Notes: generated by a model not told the origin, from the sequence alone. A stretch of 64,000 nucleotides of DNA from Bacteroidota bacterium (GCA_023386965.1 JAEWIR010000010.1:1-64000), one strand, 5' to 3'. Counted from the stretch's first letter, positions 26,087 to 35,177 are shown. Program-made: numbers and translations.

Positions 26087-27145
26087 ATGCAACTGAACAA
26101 CATCCTCTACAAAATAAGCCACTGGGAAAGCTGGGACTGGCGAATCAAATACATCCCAATCGTCCCGGTATGGGCCTGGAACTGCGCACGTGCAGGGTCG
26201 TTCTGGTTTTTCACACCATCCAATCCTAAACTCGCTTTCGGCGGTTTTGAAGGCGTTACCAAAATGTCCATTTATGAACACCTGCCACTGGGCAGTTATC
26301 CGGAAAGCCGGCTGGTTACCGCCCGTCAAGATTTCGCAAATGTAGAGCGGCTGGTGGCAGAGCGTTACACCTACCCTTTCGTTGTGAAACCCAATGTGGG
26401 CCGGATGGGCTTTATGTTCCGCATCATCCGCAAGCCGGAAGACCTAAGGGCCTATCATGCACTGATGCCTGTGGATTATATCATACAGGACCTCATTGAA
26501 TTCCCCCTGGAAGTAAGCGTTTTCTACTACCGTTTGCCGGAGGATAAAAACGGTACCATCACTGGATTTATACGCAAGGAATTTCTGGAAATTACCGGCG
26601 ATGGTCACTCCACCATGGACGAACTTATGGCCGCCAGTCCGCGCGTCTGTTTCCGCCTGGAAGAGATGCGCGCCAAGCATGCCGATAAGCTGGATCTGGT
26701 GCTGCAGAAAGGCGAAACTTTTTGCCTGAGCCATGCACTGAACCTCAGCCGCGGCTGTTCACTGGTGAGCCTGGAAGAGGAGAAAGATGAAAGGCTGCTG
26801 AAGGTCTTCGATGAAATCAGCTCCTATTCCGACACCCTCTTTTATGGTCGCTACGACATTAAATGTGCCTCCATTGAAGACCTAAAGGCCGGCAGGAACT
26901 TTTCTATAATAGAATACAATGGTTGTGGCGCCGAACCGCACCATGTGTATGGCAACGGCAACACTTTTGCGCAGGCGTGCCTGATCCTGGCGCGGCACTG
27001 GAACATTCTGTACCGTGTAGCGCGCAGCAACTACCGCCGCGGTGCCAAATACGACAGTTTTAAAACGGGCTGGAGGACAATGACGGGTTGCCGCCGGCAT
27101 TTCGCCAGACTCCGCCGCCTTGATGCGCACTTCCCGGACTCCTGA
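26087..27145 (+). CDS. ATP-grasp domain protein, substrate unknown
   Basis: A 352-residue protein with an ATP-grasp fold. A strand with the ATP-binding Lys (PFVVKPNVGRMGFMF) is followed by a hinge region (YIIQDLIEF) and the Mg2+-binding end (YGRYDIKCA...FSIIEYNGCGAEPHH). The arrangement resembles D-Ala-D-Ala ligase and carbamoyl-phosphate synthase-like ligases, so it should activate a carboxylate and join it to an amine or thiol. The substrate cannot be guessed because neighbours are unrelated. It follows the tandem-repeat region without a clear promoter match. Confidence 0.8.
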   Translation: MQLNNILYKISHWESWDWRIKYIPIVPVWAWNCARAGSFWFFTPSNPKLAFGGFEGVTKMSIYEHLPLGSYPESRLVTARQDFANVERLVAERYTYPFVVKPNVGRMGFMFRIIRKPEDLRAYHALMPVDYIIQDLIEFPLEVSVFYYRLPEDKNGTITGFIRKEFLEITGDGHSTMDELMAASPRVCFRLEEMRAKHADKLDLVLQKGETFCLSHALNLSRGCSLVSLEEEKDERLLKVFDEISSYSDTLFYGRYDIKCASIEDLKAGRNFSIIEYNGCGAEPHHVYGNGNTFAQACLILARHWNILYRVARSNYRRGAKYDSFKTGWRTMTGCRRHFARLRRLDAHFPDS

Positions 27146-27246
27146 GCCTGCACGACCCATAGCCGGCTGCGAAATTTCAGTATTCTCCTATGGTAAGTCT
27201 TTAATACTGTATATTTGATTTTCCTGAAGCTTTAAAACCAAAGCCT

Positions 27247-27912
27247 ATGACTCAACTATCCGGTACGGCAGCCGAAATTTATGATCAGATCAAAGGCACG
27301 GATACCAAACTCGGTGACCTGCGCCAAATTGCTAAAAACATCAGAACCAATCATCCCCTGGCACTGGAATTATGGTCCACCGCGGAACTGTATCCGCGGC
27401 TGTTAGCGATTCTGATTATGGATAAGAAAGAACTCACGGAAACGGTGGTCCAACAACTTATATATGATATGGACAGCCACACCGGCGCAGACCGTACCCA
27501 ACTCGCCGACTGGCTGATGGCCAACCAGCTTACAAAAGATAAAAAAGGGCTTTCCATGCTGAATTCCTGGGAGCACCATCCTTCACCGCTACACCGCCGG
27601 ATGTTCTGGTACCATCAGGGCAGGTTGCGTTGGGTAGGACAGCAACCTCCCAACAATACCGCGGCACTTCTGGATGCTTTGGATGACAGGATGGCTACCG
27701 AAGAAGCCGAAGTACAGTGGGCGATGAACTTCACGGCTGGCTGGATTGGTATATTTGATGAGTCCCACCGGCAAAGATGTATTGAAATTGGCGAAAGAAC
27801 CGGCCTTTATAAAGACATGCCGGTGGCCCGAAACTGTGCGCCGGATTATCTGCCGGCCTTTATTGAATCGGAGCTGGCAAAGCGTAAGACGAAAAAACAA
27901 CCAACATCTTAG
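27247..27912 (+). CDS. AlkD-like DNA alkylation repair protein (HEAT-repeat)
   Basis: A 221-residue all-helical protein of the DNA alkylation repair (AlkD/AlkC) family, whose founding members excise positively charged alkylated purines. It shows HEAT-like helical pairs and the family pattern LRQIAKNIRTNHPLALELW near the N-terminus, with a Trp/Asp-rich central part (ADWLMAN, QWAMNF). The exact catalytic Asp was not confirmed by alignment, so activity remains a family inference. A -7 element TATATTTG at 27210-27217 precedes the start. Confidence 0.75.
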   Translation: MTQLSGTAAEIYDQIKGTDTKLGDLRQIAKNIRTNHPLALELWSTAELYPRLLAILIMDKKELTETVVQQLIYDMDSHTGADRTQLADWLMANQLTKDKKGLSMLNSWEHHPSPLHRRMFWYHQGRLRWVGQQPPNNTAALLDALDDRMATEEAEVQWAMNFTAGWIGIFDESHRQRCIEIGERTGLYKDMPVARNCAPDYLPAFIESELAKRKTKKQPTS

Positions 27913-27984
27913 CGGCAATTGTTTATATATGATTTTCTTTTTAATAACGAATAGTTTGTTTACTGTTCCTAATGATTAATTCTG

Positions 27985-28836
27985 ATGAAAAAAACTGTAT
28001 TCTCCCTGCTATGCATCCTTTCCGCGTTATCCTACAATGCACAGAGCCACCGCTTTCTCTACGAATATACCTTTAAAATAGACTCCCTGGACCGCAGTAA
28101 GTCTGAAAAAGAACTGATGGTACTGGACATTGGAAAGGAAGGCTCACGTTTTTACAGTTTTGAGAGAGCGCAGTATGACTCTGTCAGAGAGTCAGAAATG
28201 AAAAAGGCTATCCAGACAAAAGCAACGCATATAGATTTTACGCATATCCGTGATCGATCGAAAGTCCGCAACCGAGTAACCAAAAAATATCCAAACTACC
28301 AAACTACTCTGCATACAACCATCGGGTCAGATGATTTGGCTGTCCTGTACGAAGCTAAAATGGAATGGTCGATTTCGAAAGAAACCAGGACCATTAAAGG
28401 TTTGAAGGCTCAGAAAGCTACAGGTTCACTTGCCGGCCGCCGGTGGACTGCATGGTATACTTCTGAAATTCCCTTGCAGGACGGCCCTTACAGATTCGCC
28501 GGACTCCCAGGCCTCATCCTTGAGATCAACGATTCAAAAGGAGATCACGTATTTACATTTGCAGGAAACCGTAAACATAAAGACTTGCGGCTGCAGGAGA
28601 ACGAGAAAGGTATTCCTGTCTCGGAAAAAAAGTTTAACGAACTATGGAAAATATATGTTAAGGATCCAGCAAAATCTACACGTATGATATTGGCGGACCC
28701 CGATGTTAAGATTACGATGAGCGATGGTTCCGGCCGCATTATTCCTCAGGCAGAAATGATTCGCAACAATGAAATCAGGCTGAAGGAAAAATTGCAGAAG
28801 AATAATAATTTTATTGACCTGACTCTATACAGGTAG
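27985..28836 (+). CDS. GLPGLI-family secreted protein
   Basis: A 283-residue exported protein with a signal peptide (about 1-20, ending ALSYNAQS). The family-defining segment is FAGLPGLILEI near residues 172-182, preceded by the usual YTSEIP LQDGPYRF-type stretch. GLPGLI proteins are largely limited to Bacteroidetes; some occur beside TonB-dependent receptors, but their function is unknown. No receptor gene adjoins this one. The C-terminus (FIDLTLYR) is typical. Confidence 0.9.
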   Translation: MKKTVFSLLCILSALSYNAQSHRFLYEYTFKIDSLDRSKSEKELMVLDIGKEGSRFYSFERAQYDSVRESEMKKAIQTKATHIDFTHIRDRSKVRNRVTKKYPNYQTTLHTTIGSDDLAVLYEAKMEWSISKETRTIKGLKAQKATGSLAGRRWTAWYTSEIPLQDGPYRFAGLPGLILEINDSKGDHVFTFAGNRKHKDLRLQENEKGIPVSEKKFNELWKIYVKDPAKSTRMILADPDVKITMSDGSGRIIPQAEMIRNNEIRLKEKLQKNNNFIDLTLYR

Positions 28837-28970
28837 TTGTTATCAGAAGAACGGTTTTAACTCTTTTATTTTTGCCGCCCAACTTTCAATAGAAACAAAC
28901 AAAGCTATTGTATAAGTAATTCGTACCACGATAGCGTGAGTTCTGTACATCTTTTTTGCGATTTGAATCT

Positions 28971-28978
28971 TATTTTTG
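28971..28978 (+). promoter_or_regulatory. -7 element for the universal stress protein gene
   Basis: TATTTTTG matches TAnnTTTG and lies 15 bases before ATG 28993. This argues against the longer reading frame that begins at 28936. Confidence 0.4.
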
Positions 28979-28992
28979 TTTACCTTAAGAAG

Positions 28993-29913
28993 ATGCAAAT
29001 ACTGATGAAGATGAATACACCTGTACAAACACTGTTGGTACCGACAGACTTTACCGATAAATCCCGAAACGCCGTCAACCTGGCCGTTCAGGTAGCGCTT
29101 CGGCATGAAGCGCGAATGCTGATTACCCATACCGTACCTGCCAATTTCATCATAGACCATACGGGAAGACAACTGATCGGCGGCGAGCGTGTTAGCCAGA
29201 ACGTAGAAACTGCGGTGCGCGAACTTCGTACCCTTTATGAAGCCCTGACTGCGGAGTATCCTGCGCTGAAGCTGGAAACCCGTGTTACTACAGGCGACGT
29301 ATGCGACTCACTGAATGAGTTGGCTCTGGAACTGGGTGCCGACCTCATCATCATGGGAACTTCCGGCGTGCAGAAATTCAAACAGGCGCTGCTGGGCTCC
29401 CACTCCTATTCTGTGCTGAACCGTGCTGTATGTTCGGTGATGCTTATGCCGGAATCCCGCATGCAGTACGAATTTAAAAAAATCCTTTTTCCGGTGCGGG
29501 CCGTAGATCATTTAGCGCTCAAGATGGAATTTGCGCTGGCCATTGCCAACAGAAATGAAAGCGAGATCAGCCTGATGGGTGTGGGTAATATGGATAATAT
29601 GCCCGCGGTACGCGATGCCTTCCTGCAAATGAAGGAGCAGCTACTGCACAATGCTGAGTATTTTAATTCGAAACTGGTGCTTACTGCAGACAATGCTGAA
29701 ATGATCAGCCAAACAACAGAATCCGAAAGCAGTGACCTGGTGATACTGAACTTCGAAGACGAGATGAAATGGAAATCACTTTTTTCCGAAAATTTCTTCA
29801 AGAAAATCATTAATGATACCGATACCGCACTGCTTTTTGTAAAACCTCAGAATCCGGAACCAATTCCTGTGGATATCAATTCCTACGACATCACCCTTCC
29901 CATTCCGGGATAA
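28993..29913 (+). CDS. Universal stress protein with two USP domains
   Basis: A 306-residue cytosolic protein made of two tandem USP folds. The first (about 10-155) begins TLLVPTDFTDKSRNAV and has the nucleotide-binding signature IIMGTSGVQKFKQALLGS. The second (about 160-290) is divergent and lacks a clear signature. ATG 28993 is used because a -7 element lies just upstream; ATG 29005 and 29011 are also possible. It is followed closely by an acetyltransferase and a PLP racemase gene, suggesting one operon. Tandem USP proteins respond to stress or energy limitation in many bacteria. Confidence 0.85.
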   Translation: MQILMKMNTPVQTLLVPTDFTDKSRNAVNLAVQVALRHEARMLITHTVPANFIIDHTGRQLIGGERVSQNVETAVRELRTLYEALTAEYPALKLETRVTTGDVCDSLNELALELGADLIIMGTSGVQKFKQALLGSHSYSVLNRAVCSVMLMPESRMQYEFKKILFPVRAVDHLALKMEFALAIANRNESEISLMGVGNMDNMPAVRDAFLQMKEQLLHNAEYFNSKLVLTADNAEMISQTTESESSDLVILNFEDEMKWKSLFSENFFKKIINDTDTALLFVKPQNPEPIPVDINSYDITLPIPG

Positions 29914-29922
29914 ATACTTATT

Positions 29923-30366
29923 ATGACTGAATTTAAAAAATATACCGAAACACAAAAAGCCACTGACCGGCAGATTGAGCAGATCGTTGACTTCCTGCAT
30001 GACCATCTGGATCAGTACGGCGATGAAAAAGCAGATATTGAGAAATCCCTCCTTTACGCGATGGGACATAACGGAAAACCGGGTGGCCTTGTGATTACCG
30101 CTGAAAATGCCGGGGGTCTGACGGGCGCGGTGGTTGTCAATAAAACCGGTATGGAAGGTTATATTCCGGAAAACATCCTGATATATATTGCCATAGCCCG
30201 TGATACCCGCGGTACAGGACTGGGAAAAAAACTGATGCAGCAGGCCATTGAGTACAGTGATGGTGATATTGCCCTGCACTGTGAACCGGAAAACCCGGCC
30301 AAGCACCTGTATCATAAATTAGGTTTCACATCCAAATACCTCGAGATGAGGTTAAAAAAACACTAA
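29923..30366 (+). CDS. GNAT-family N-acetyltransferase
   Basis: A 147-residue acetyltransferase. The acetyl-CoA pyrophosphate-binding motif is visible as RDTRGTGLGKKLMQQA, followed by LHCEPENPAKHLYHKLGFTSK, the typical C-terminal motif. The substrate is unknown. Its stop overlaps the next gene start by one base (TAATG), so it is coupled to the racemase-like gene, and the two may act on the same amino acid or amine. Confidence 0.88.
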   Translation: MTEFKKYTETQKATDRQIEQIVDFLHDHLDQYGDEKADIEKSLLYAMGHNGKPGGLVITAENAGGLTGAVVVNKTGMEGYIPENILIYIAIARDTRGTGLGKKLMQQAIEYSDGDIALHCEPENPAKHLYHKLGFTSKYLEMRLKKH

Positions 30367-31496
30367 TGTCTTATATTTCATTAAACAGCGATAAACTTTT
30401 TCATAATTTTAATTTTCTTGACGCATTGTTCAGTCAACATCAGATTGACTGGGCAATTGTCGGGAAACTGCTTTGCGGAAACGCAACCTTTCTGAAGGTG
30501 CTGCTGGATATGACCGATAAGGAAATCTGCGATTCGCGTCTTAGCAACCTGAAAACCATAAAGAAAATTTCTCCCGAAACCAATACCATCTATATAAAAC
30601 CACCAGCACAGAGACTGGCACGCAGTATCGTAAAATTTGCTGATGTAAGTTTCAATACAGAACTGCAGACGCTGAAAGCGCTTTCAGAACAGGCGGTAAT
30701 TCAGGAAAAAACACACCGTGTCGTACTGATGCTGGAGATGGGTGAGCTGCGCGAAGGCATTATGCTTAAAGACCTGATGGATTTCTATGCCCGGGTGCTG
30801 GAGCTTCCCTATATTGAAATCGTAGGTCTTGGAACCAATCTCTGCTGCCTGAACGGTATCTTGCCGGATGAAGACAAGCTGAAGACGCTGGCGTGGTGCA
30901 GAAATATCCTGGAGGATCAGTTCGGTCATAAAATACCCTATATATCGGGTGGATCGTCTGTTACGCTGCCGTTGCTGATCAGGGACGAAGTTCCCACAGC
31001 CATCAACCATTTCCGCATTGGGGAAACACTTTTCTTCGGTACCGATGTGTATGCGGACAAGCTGATCCCCGGAATGCATCAGGATGTCTTCACGCTGCAT
31101 GCCGAAGTCATAGAACTTTCAGAAAAACCGCTCCTCCCCACCGGTACAGCGGGCACCAATCTGACGGGCGAAACTCCCGAATTCAGTGAGGAGGACAGGA
31201 ACCGAAGCTCCGTAAGGGCCATTGTAGATGTAGGTTTACTGGACACCGATTACAATAATATCATACCCACGAAGCCTGGCATCAGCATTATAGGTGCCAG
31301 TTCAGATATGCTGATCCTGGATCTGAATGATAACCCGGGCGACATAAAAGTGGGTGACACGCTGGAATTCAGCATGAATTACATGGCCGTACTGCGCGCC
31401 ATGAATTCGGATTACGTTGACAAGTCAGTGATACCTCCTTCGGCGGCATCGAACCTAAAGGACAGCAGAAAATCCGGCGGCTTTTCCTATATTTAG
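30366..31496 (+). CDS. PLP-dependent alanine/ornithine racemase-like enzyme
   Basis: A 376-residue fold-type III PLP enzyme. The TIM barrel starts with the PLP lysine Lys34 in WAIVGKLLCGN. Later it shows ISGGSSVTLPL and the phosphate-binding/active-site region FRIGETLFFGTD, as in the alanine/ornithine racemase family. A C-terminal β domain follows (FTLHAEVIELSEKP). It should racemise an amino acid; which one is not evident. The operon context with a GNAT and a stress protein is unusual and does not fit cell-wall alanine racemase. Confidence 0.85.
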   Translation: MSYISLNSDKLFHNFNFLDALFSQHQIDWAIVGKLLCGNATFLKVLLDMTDKEICDSRLSNLKTIKKISPETNTIYIKPPAQRLARSIVKFADVSFNTELQTLKALSEQAVIQEKTHRVVLMLEMGELREGIMLKDLMDFYARVLELPYIEIVGLGTNLCCLNGILPDEDKLKTLAWCRNILEDQFGHKIPYISGGSSVTLPLLIRDEVPTAINHFRIGETLFFGTDVYADKLIPGMHQDVFTLHAEVIELSEKPLLPTGTAGTNLTGETPEFSEEDRNRSSVRAIVDVGLLDTDYNNIIPTKPGISIIGASSDMLILDLNDNPGDIKVGDTLEFSMNYMAVLRAMNSDYVDKSVIPPSAASNLKDSRKSGGFSYI

Positions 31497-31557
31497 TCAA
31501 TTAAAGTTGGCGGATGCTTCATCAGGAAATGAAGTAACCTCACCCTGACTGATTATT

Positions 31558-32439
31558 ATGCCCGAATCCACAATCATCGCCCTGAACATCAGTACTCTGA
31601 AGTGCCCCGTCTCTTTTGGGGGTGACTTTGGGATCCTGCCGTTGGATGCAGCCCCGGCACCTGATGTGCTTTCAACATCGGTGAAGACAAAATTCTATGC
31701 CCTTCTGATCCCGCTGGCGGGTACCGGCGAACTCATTCTGGACGGCAATATCTTAGAAATGCGGCGTGGGCGTGTGTTTTTCATCAATTACAGTCAGGTA
31801 CTTCGATTCTTGCCGGCGGCTTCCTTTACGGGCAAACTTATTGTATTTACCCGTTCTTTCTACAACCTGATCTATACCGGCAACCGTAAAATTAAGAATG
31901 ACACCGCTTTCTCCGGTCTTCCTGCTTTCGCCGACTTCCGGCGGGGAGATTTTGCTGATTTTTTGGCTACGGTGTCGGATATCACCACTGAGGCGTCAAA
32001 ACAGCAGGCGCTGAACCGGGAAACGGTGTGCCTGCTGCTTAAGGTAACGATGCTGAAGTTCATACGCGCCAGTGGTGGCGACAATTATATAGGTTTCAAA
32101 ACCAACCGGACCCTGGCTTATGTGGAAGCTTTTGAAACACTTGTGAACCATAATTTCCGACAGCTGAAGCGTACTTCCGAATACGCAGAAAAGCTGAATA
32201 TCACACCAAACTACCTTAACTCCATTGTAAAAGACCGCCTGGACCTCACTGCCGAGCAGTACATCCGTAACCGGGTTATCCTGGAGGCGGAACGTCTGCT
32301 GCTGAACACCAGTCTTTCTGTTACCGAAATTTCCTTCGATTTAGGTTTCTCTGATAAATCCCATTTCGGAAAATATTTCCGTAAAGCTACCGGCCACAGT
32401 CCCAACCGCTTCCGTCACAAATTCGTGAACGGACAGTAG
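31558..32439 (+). CDS. AraC-family transcriptional regulator
   Basis: A 293-residue regulator. The N-terminal half is a cupin-like sensing domain (ILDGNILEMRRGRVFFI). The C-terminal AraC domain (about 190-290) has LNITPNYLNSIVKDRLDLTAEQYI and ISFDLGFSDKSHFGKYFRKATGHSPNRFR, split here by the linker helix. It stands between the racemase operon and the sulfur operon, with 132 bases to the latter. The target is not shown; the palindrome before the next operon is a Crp/Fnr-type site rather than an AraC site. Confidence 0.88.
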   Translation: MPESTIIALNISTLKCPVSFGGDFGILPLDAAPAPDVLSTSVKTKFYALLIPLAGTGELILDGNILEMRRGRVFFINYSQVLRFLPAASFTGKLIVFTRSFYNLIYTGNRKIKNDTAFSGLPAFADFRRGDFADFLATVSDITTEASKQQALNRETVCLLLKVTMLKFIRASGGDNYIGFKTNRTLAYVEAFETLVNHNFRQLKRTSEYAEKLNITPNYLNSIVKDRLDLTAEQYIRNRVILEAERLLLNTSLSVTEISFDLGFSDKSHFGKYFRKATGHSPNRFRHKFVNGQ

Positions 32440-32479
32440 GTGCATTGTGCTTAACTCATTCGGCATCCATCACCTGAAA

Positions 32480-32523
32480 GTAACATATGTTACGGTGCAG
32501 GCCTGAGTCATTGCTTAATTTTG
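32480..32523 (+). promoter_or_regulatory. Crp/Fnr-like operator plus -7 element of the MBL-rhodanese operon
   Basis: The 14-base perfect palindrome GTAACATATGTTAC (32480-32493) is centred 36.5 bases before the last G of the -7 element TAATTTTG (32516-32523). No TTG is present at the -33 position. This puts the site near -42, the class II activator position. A similar site at the same spacing precedes the TauE operon at 61417. Confidence 0.65.
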
Positions 32524-32571
32524 CATCACTGAAAAGGAGTAAGTATTAAAATAATTCAAAAATATACAACT

Positions 32572-33963
32572 ATGTTCTTTAAACACATTTACGACAAAAG
32601 TTTAGCACAGGCAAGTTACCTGATCGGCTGTCAGGCCACCGGTGAATCGATTGTTATTGATGCCAAGCGCGATGTGGATACCTACCTGCAGATTGCAAAG
32701 GAAAACAACCTTAAGATTACCCATATTACCGAAACACACATTCACGCCGATTTCCTGGCCGGTTCCAGAGAATTGGCGGCACTTACAGGGGCACAGATGT
32801 ATCTTTCTGATGAAGGCGGCCCGGAATGGCAGTATGAATTTCCGCATAAGGGACTGAAGCACGGCGATCAGACAAAAGTGGGAAATCTTACCCTGGAAGT
32901 TCTTCACACCCCGGGGCACACTCCGGAAAGCATCAGTTTCCTGTTAACGGACCATCCTGCTACTGACGAACCGGTGATGATCTTTACAGGCGACTTCGTG
33001 TTTGTAGGCGATGTAGGCCGGCCGGATTTACTGGAGAAAGCAGCCGGATATGCGGGGACACAGGAGAAAGGTGCTCATGAGATGTACGCTTCGGTGAAGG
33101 ATTTTGCACAACTGCCTTCTTTCCTTCAGGTCTGGCCTGGACATGGCGCGGGATCGGCCTGCGGCAAAGCGCTGGGAGCAGTTCCAAGCTCCACCGTAGG
33201 GTATGAGATGAAGCGCAACTGGGCCTTCCAATATGAAAATGATGAGGATGGTTTCGTAGAATATCTGCTTGAAGGTCAGCCTGAACCTCCAAAGTATTTT
33301 GCGATGATGAAAAAGCTGAACAAAGTGGACCGTCCCCTGCTGACTGAAGTTCCCAAACATAAAGAACTCAGCAGCGAAGAACTTTCAGCGGCTATGCAAA
33401 AAGGAATGACAGTTGTTGATACGCGCAACAAAGCGGATTTTGCAGAAGGATTTCTTCCGGACAGCCTTAACATTCAGAATAACAATAGTCTGAGCACGTG
33501 GGCAGGATGGCTTCTTGACTATGAAAAACCTTTCATTTTAATTGCTGAAGAAGGTGACATGGAGGAACTGACCCGCAAACTGATGCGCATTGGACTGGAT
33601 AATATACAGGGATATTTCCCGGTGGCCAAACTTTCTGAACTTGAACTCGAGAAAGCTGACGTAATTGATGTTGAAGAATTCAAATCCTATATCGGACAAC
33701 CTGATGTTCAGATTGTGGACGTACGCGGAAAAACAGAATTTGAAGCAGGTCATGTAAAGGGTGCCGAAAATAATTTTGTAGGTACTCTGCCGCAAAATCT
33801 GGATAAAATTGACCGCGATAAGCAGGTGGTGATTCACTGTCAGGCAGGTGACCGTTCTTCTGTAGCCTATTCTGTTTTGAGAAAAAATGGATTTAGAAAT
33901 GTAAAAAACTATTCCGGCGGAATGAAGGAATGGAAGGAAAAAGGCAATCCCATAGTCTCGTAG
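32572..33963 (+). CDS. MBL-fold hydrolase fused to two rhodanese domains (persulfide dioxygenase-like)
   Basis: A 463-residue cytosolic fusion. The metallo-β-lactamase half (1-~235) has the metal motif His56-x-His58-x-Asp60 (THIHADF), HTPGHTPES and WPGHG, as in ETHE1/Blh-type persulfide dioxygenases, which oxidise glutathione or other persulfides to sulfite. The first rhodanese domain (about 275-345) lacks the active-site Cys (LIAEEGDMEE at that position). The second (about 365-460) has Cys423 (VVIHCQAGDRSS). It leads an operon with a small membrane protein and a thioredoxin. The likely role is detoxifying sulfide and moving sulfane sulfur. Confidence 0.9.
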   Translation: MFFKHIYDKSLAQASYLIGCQATGESIVIDAKRDVDTYLQIAKENNLKITHITETHIHADFLAGSRELAALTGAQMYLSDEGGPEWQYEFPHKGLKHGDQTKVGNLTLEVLHTPGHTPESISFLLTDHPATDEPVMIFTGDFVFVGDVGRPDLLEKAAGYAGTQEKGAHEMYASVKDFAQLPSFLQVWPGHGAGSACGKALGAVPSSTVGYEMKRNWAFQYENDEDGFVEYLLEGQPEPPKYFAMMKKLNKVDRPLLTEVPKHKELSSEELSAAMQKGMTVVDTRNKADFAEGFLPDSLNIQNNNSLSTWAGWLLDYEKPFILIAEEGDMEELTRKLMRIGLDNIQGYFPVAKLSELELEKADVIDVEEFKSYIGQPDVQIVDVRGKTEFEAGHVKGAENNFVGTLPQNLDKIDRDKQVVIHCQAGDRSSVAYSVLRKNGFRNVKNYSGGMKEWKEKGNPIVS

Positions 33964-33968
33964 GCAGC

Positions 33969-34202
33969 ATGATAAGGATCATTCAAAACTGGACGCTTCT
34001 CCGTGCATTACGCTTGGCAGTAGGGCTGCTGCTTATGGCTGAAGCTCTGCGGTCGCAGAACTGGTTTATAACGATCCTGGCGGCAGCATTCATCCTCATG
34101 CCTTTGCTGAATATAGGCTGTAGCTCCCGGGGCTGCGGAATTCTTTCAAAACCTGCAAAGGATCAAACGAAAAAGGATCCGGAATTTAAAGAATACGTTT
34201 AA
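33969..34202 (+). CDS. Small membrane protein, DUF2892-like
   Basis: A 77-residue protein with two hydrophobic segments (about 10-24 and 30-45) and a Cys-rich stretch CSSRGCG after the second. Similar small inner-membrane proteins, such as the membrane part of YgaP, accompany rhodaneses. ATG 33969 is preferred over the ORF start at 33930, which lies inside the upstream gene. It begins 5 bases after the rhodanese stop and 15 bases before the thioredoxin gene. A role in passing sulfur or redox equivalents at the membrane is an inference. Confidence 0.7.
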   Translation: MIRIIQNWTLLRALRLAVGLLLMAEALRSQNWFITILAAAFILMPLLNIGCSSRGCGILSKPAKDQTKKDPEFKEYV

Positions 34203-34217
34203 CAAAATTAAAAAGAC

Positions 34218-34514
34218 ATGTCAAAATTCAGTGAAGTAATCGCTCAGGACAAACCGGTATTGGTGGATTTTTTTGCCGAGTGGTGCGGGCCATGCAAAAT
34301 GCAGGCTCCCATTCTGGAGGAACTGAAAACGAAAATCCGCGACCGGGCGACCATCATTAAAATTGATGTAGACAAAAATCCTTCGGTGGCGGCCGCGTAT
34401 GGAATACGGAGTGTTCCTACCCTGATCATCTTCAGGAAAGGCGAGATCCGCTGGAAGCAGTCCGGCGTATTTCCGGCTGACGAACTGGAACGTCTGATCA
34501 GCGAAAATTATTGA
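34218..34514 (+). CDS. Thioredoxin
   Basis: A 98-residue thioredoxin-fold protein with the standard active site Trp22-Cys23-Gly-Pro-Cys26 (FFAEWCGPCKM) and the cis-Pro motif SVPTLIIF. It has no signal peptide, so it is cytosolic. Its place behind the MBL-rhodanese gene suggests that it reduces persulfide intermediates in that pathway rather than serving as the main cellular thioredoxin. Confidence 0.92.
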   Translation: MSKFSEVIAQDKPVLVDFFAEWCGPCKMQAPILEELKTKIRDRATIIKIDVDKNPSVAAAYGIRSVPTLIIFRKGEIRWKQSGVFPADELERLISENY

Positions 34515-34580
34515 TTTAACCCTTAAATACCGAACTGTAGTGGAGAACATCACTCTTCTGCAGTTTCTTTATATCTTACA

Positions 34581-35177
34581 ATGAACAGCGAAAAAAGAAA
34601 AGAATGGCTTAGGAAAAACTGGAGCACTGCCCTGCTCACAGCTTTTTTGGCCGTCATACTGATCAGTCCTGACGCACGGACATGGTTTATGCGGCAGGTG
34701 ATATCCACCGGTGTAATGAATCTTACCCTGCAGGACCAGCGTGAAGATAATCAGGCTAAACCAGCCACCGAAAATTTTTCGGTACGCGATGAAGCCGGCC
34801 GTGTGATCAATACCGCAGACCTGAAAGGCAAAGTGGTGTTCATGAATTTCTGGGCATCGTGGTGTCCACCCTGCCGTGCCGAATTTCCTTCCATTCAGAA
34901 ATTCTACGACCGCTATAAAGATCGGGAAGATGTAGTTTTTCTGACGGTAAACCTGGACGATCAGGCAGCTGCCGGCAGGAAGTATCTGGATAAGCAAAAT
35001 TACAGCCTGCCTTTATTGGTGCCGGCATCGGAAATTCCTCAGGCTTTCTATACAGGCTCGCTGCCCACCACCGTGGTGCTGGATAAAAATGGTGCAATAC
35101 GGCTGCACCACACCGGAATGGCCGATTACAGTAAGGAGTCCTTCTACAAAAAAATAGAAGCGATGCTGGCAGAATAA
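34581..35177 (+). CDS. TlpA-family thiol-disulfide oxidoreductase
   Basis: A 198-residue membrane-anchored redox protein. One N-terminal helix (about 15-32) places the thioredoxin-like domain in the periplasm. The active site is Cys95-Pro-Pro-Cys98 (FWASWCPPCRAEF), and the cis-Pro region is GSLPTTVVLD. TlpA/ResA proteins keep cysteines of extracytoplasmic proteins reduced. It follows the cytosolic thioredoxin by 66 bases and may belong to the same sulfur operon. Confidence 0.9.
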   Translation: MNSEKRKEWLRKNWSTALLTAFLAVILISPDARTWFMRQVISTGVMNLTLQDQREDNQAKPATENFSVRDEAGRVINTADLKGKVVFMNFWASWCPPCRAEFPSIQKFYDRYKDREDVVFLTVNLDDQAAAGRKYLDKQNYSLPLLVPASEIPQAFYTGSLPTTVVLDKNGAIRLHHTGMADYSKESFYKKIEAMLAE

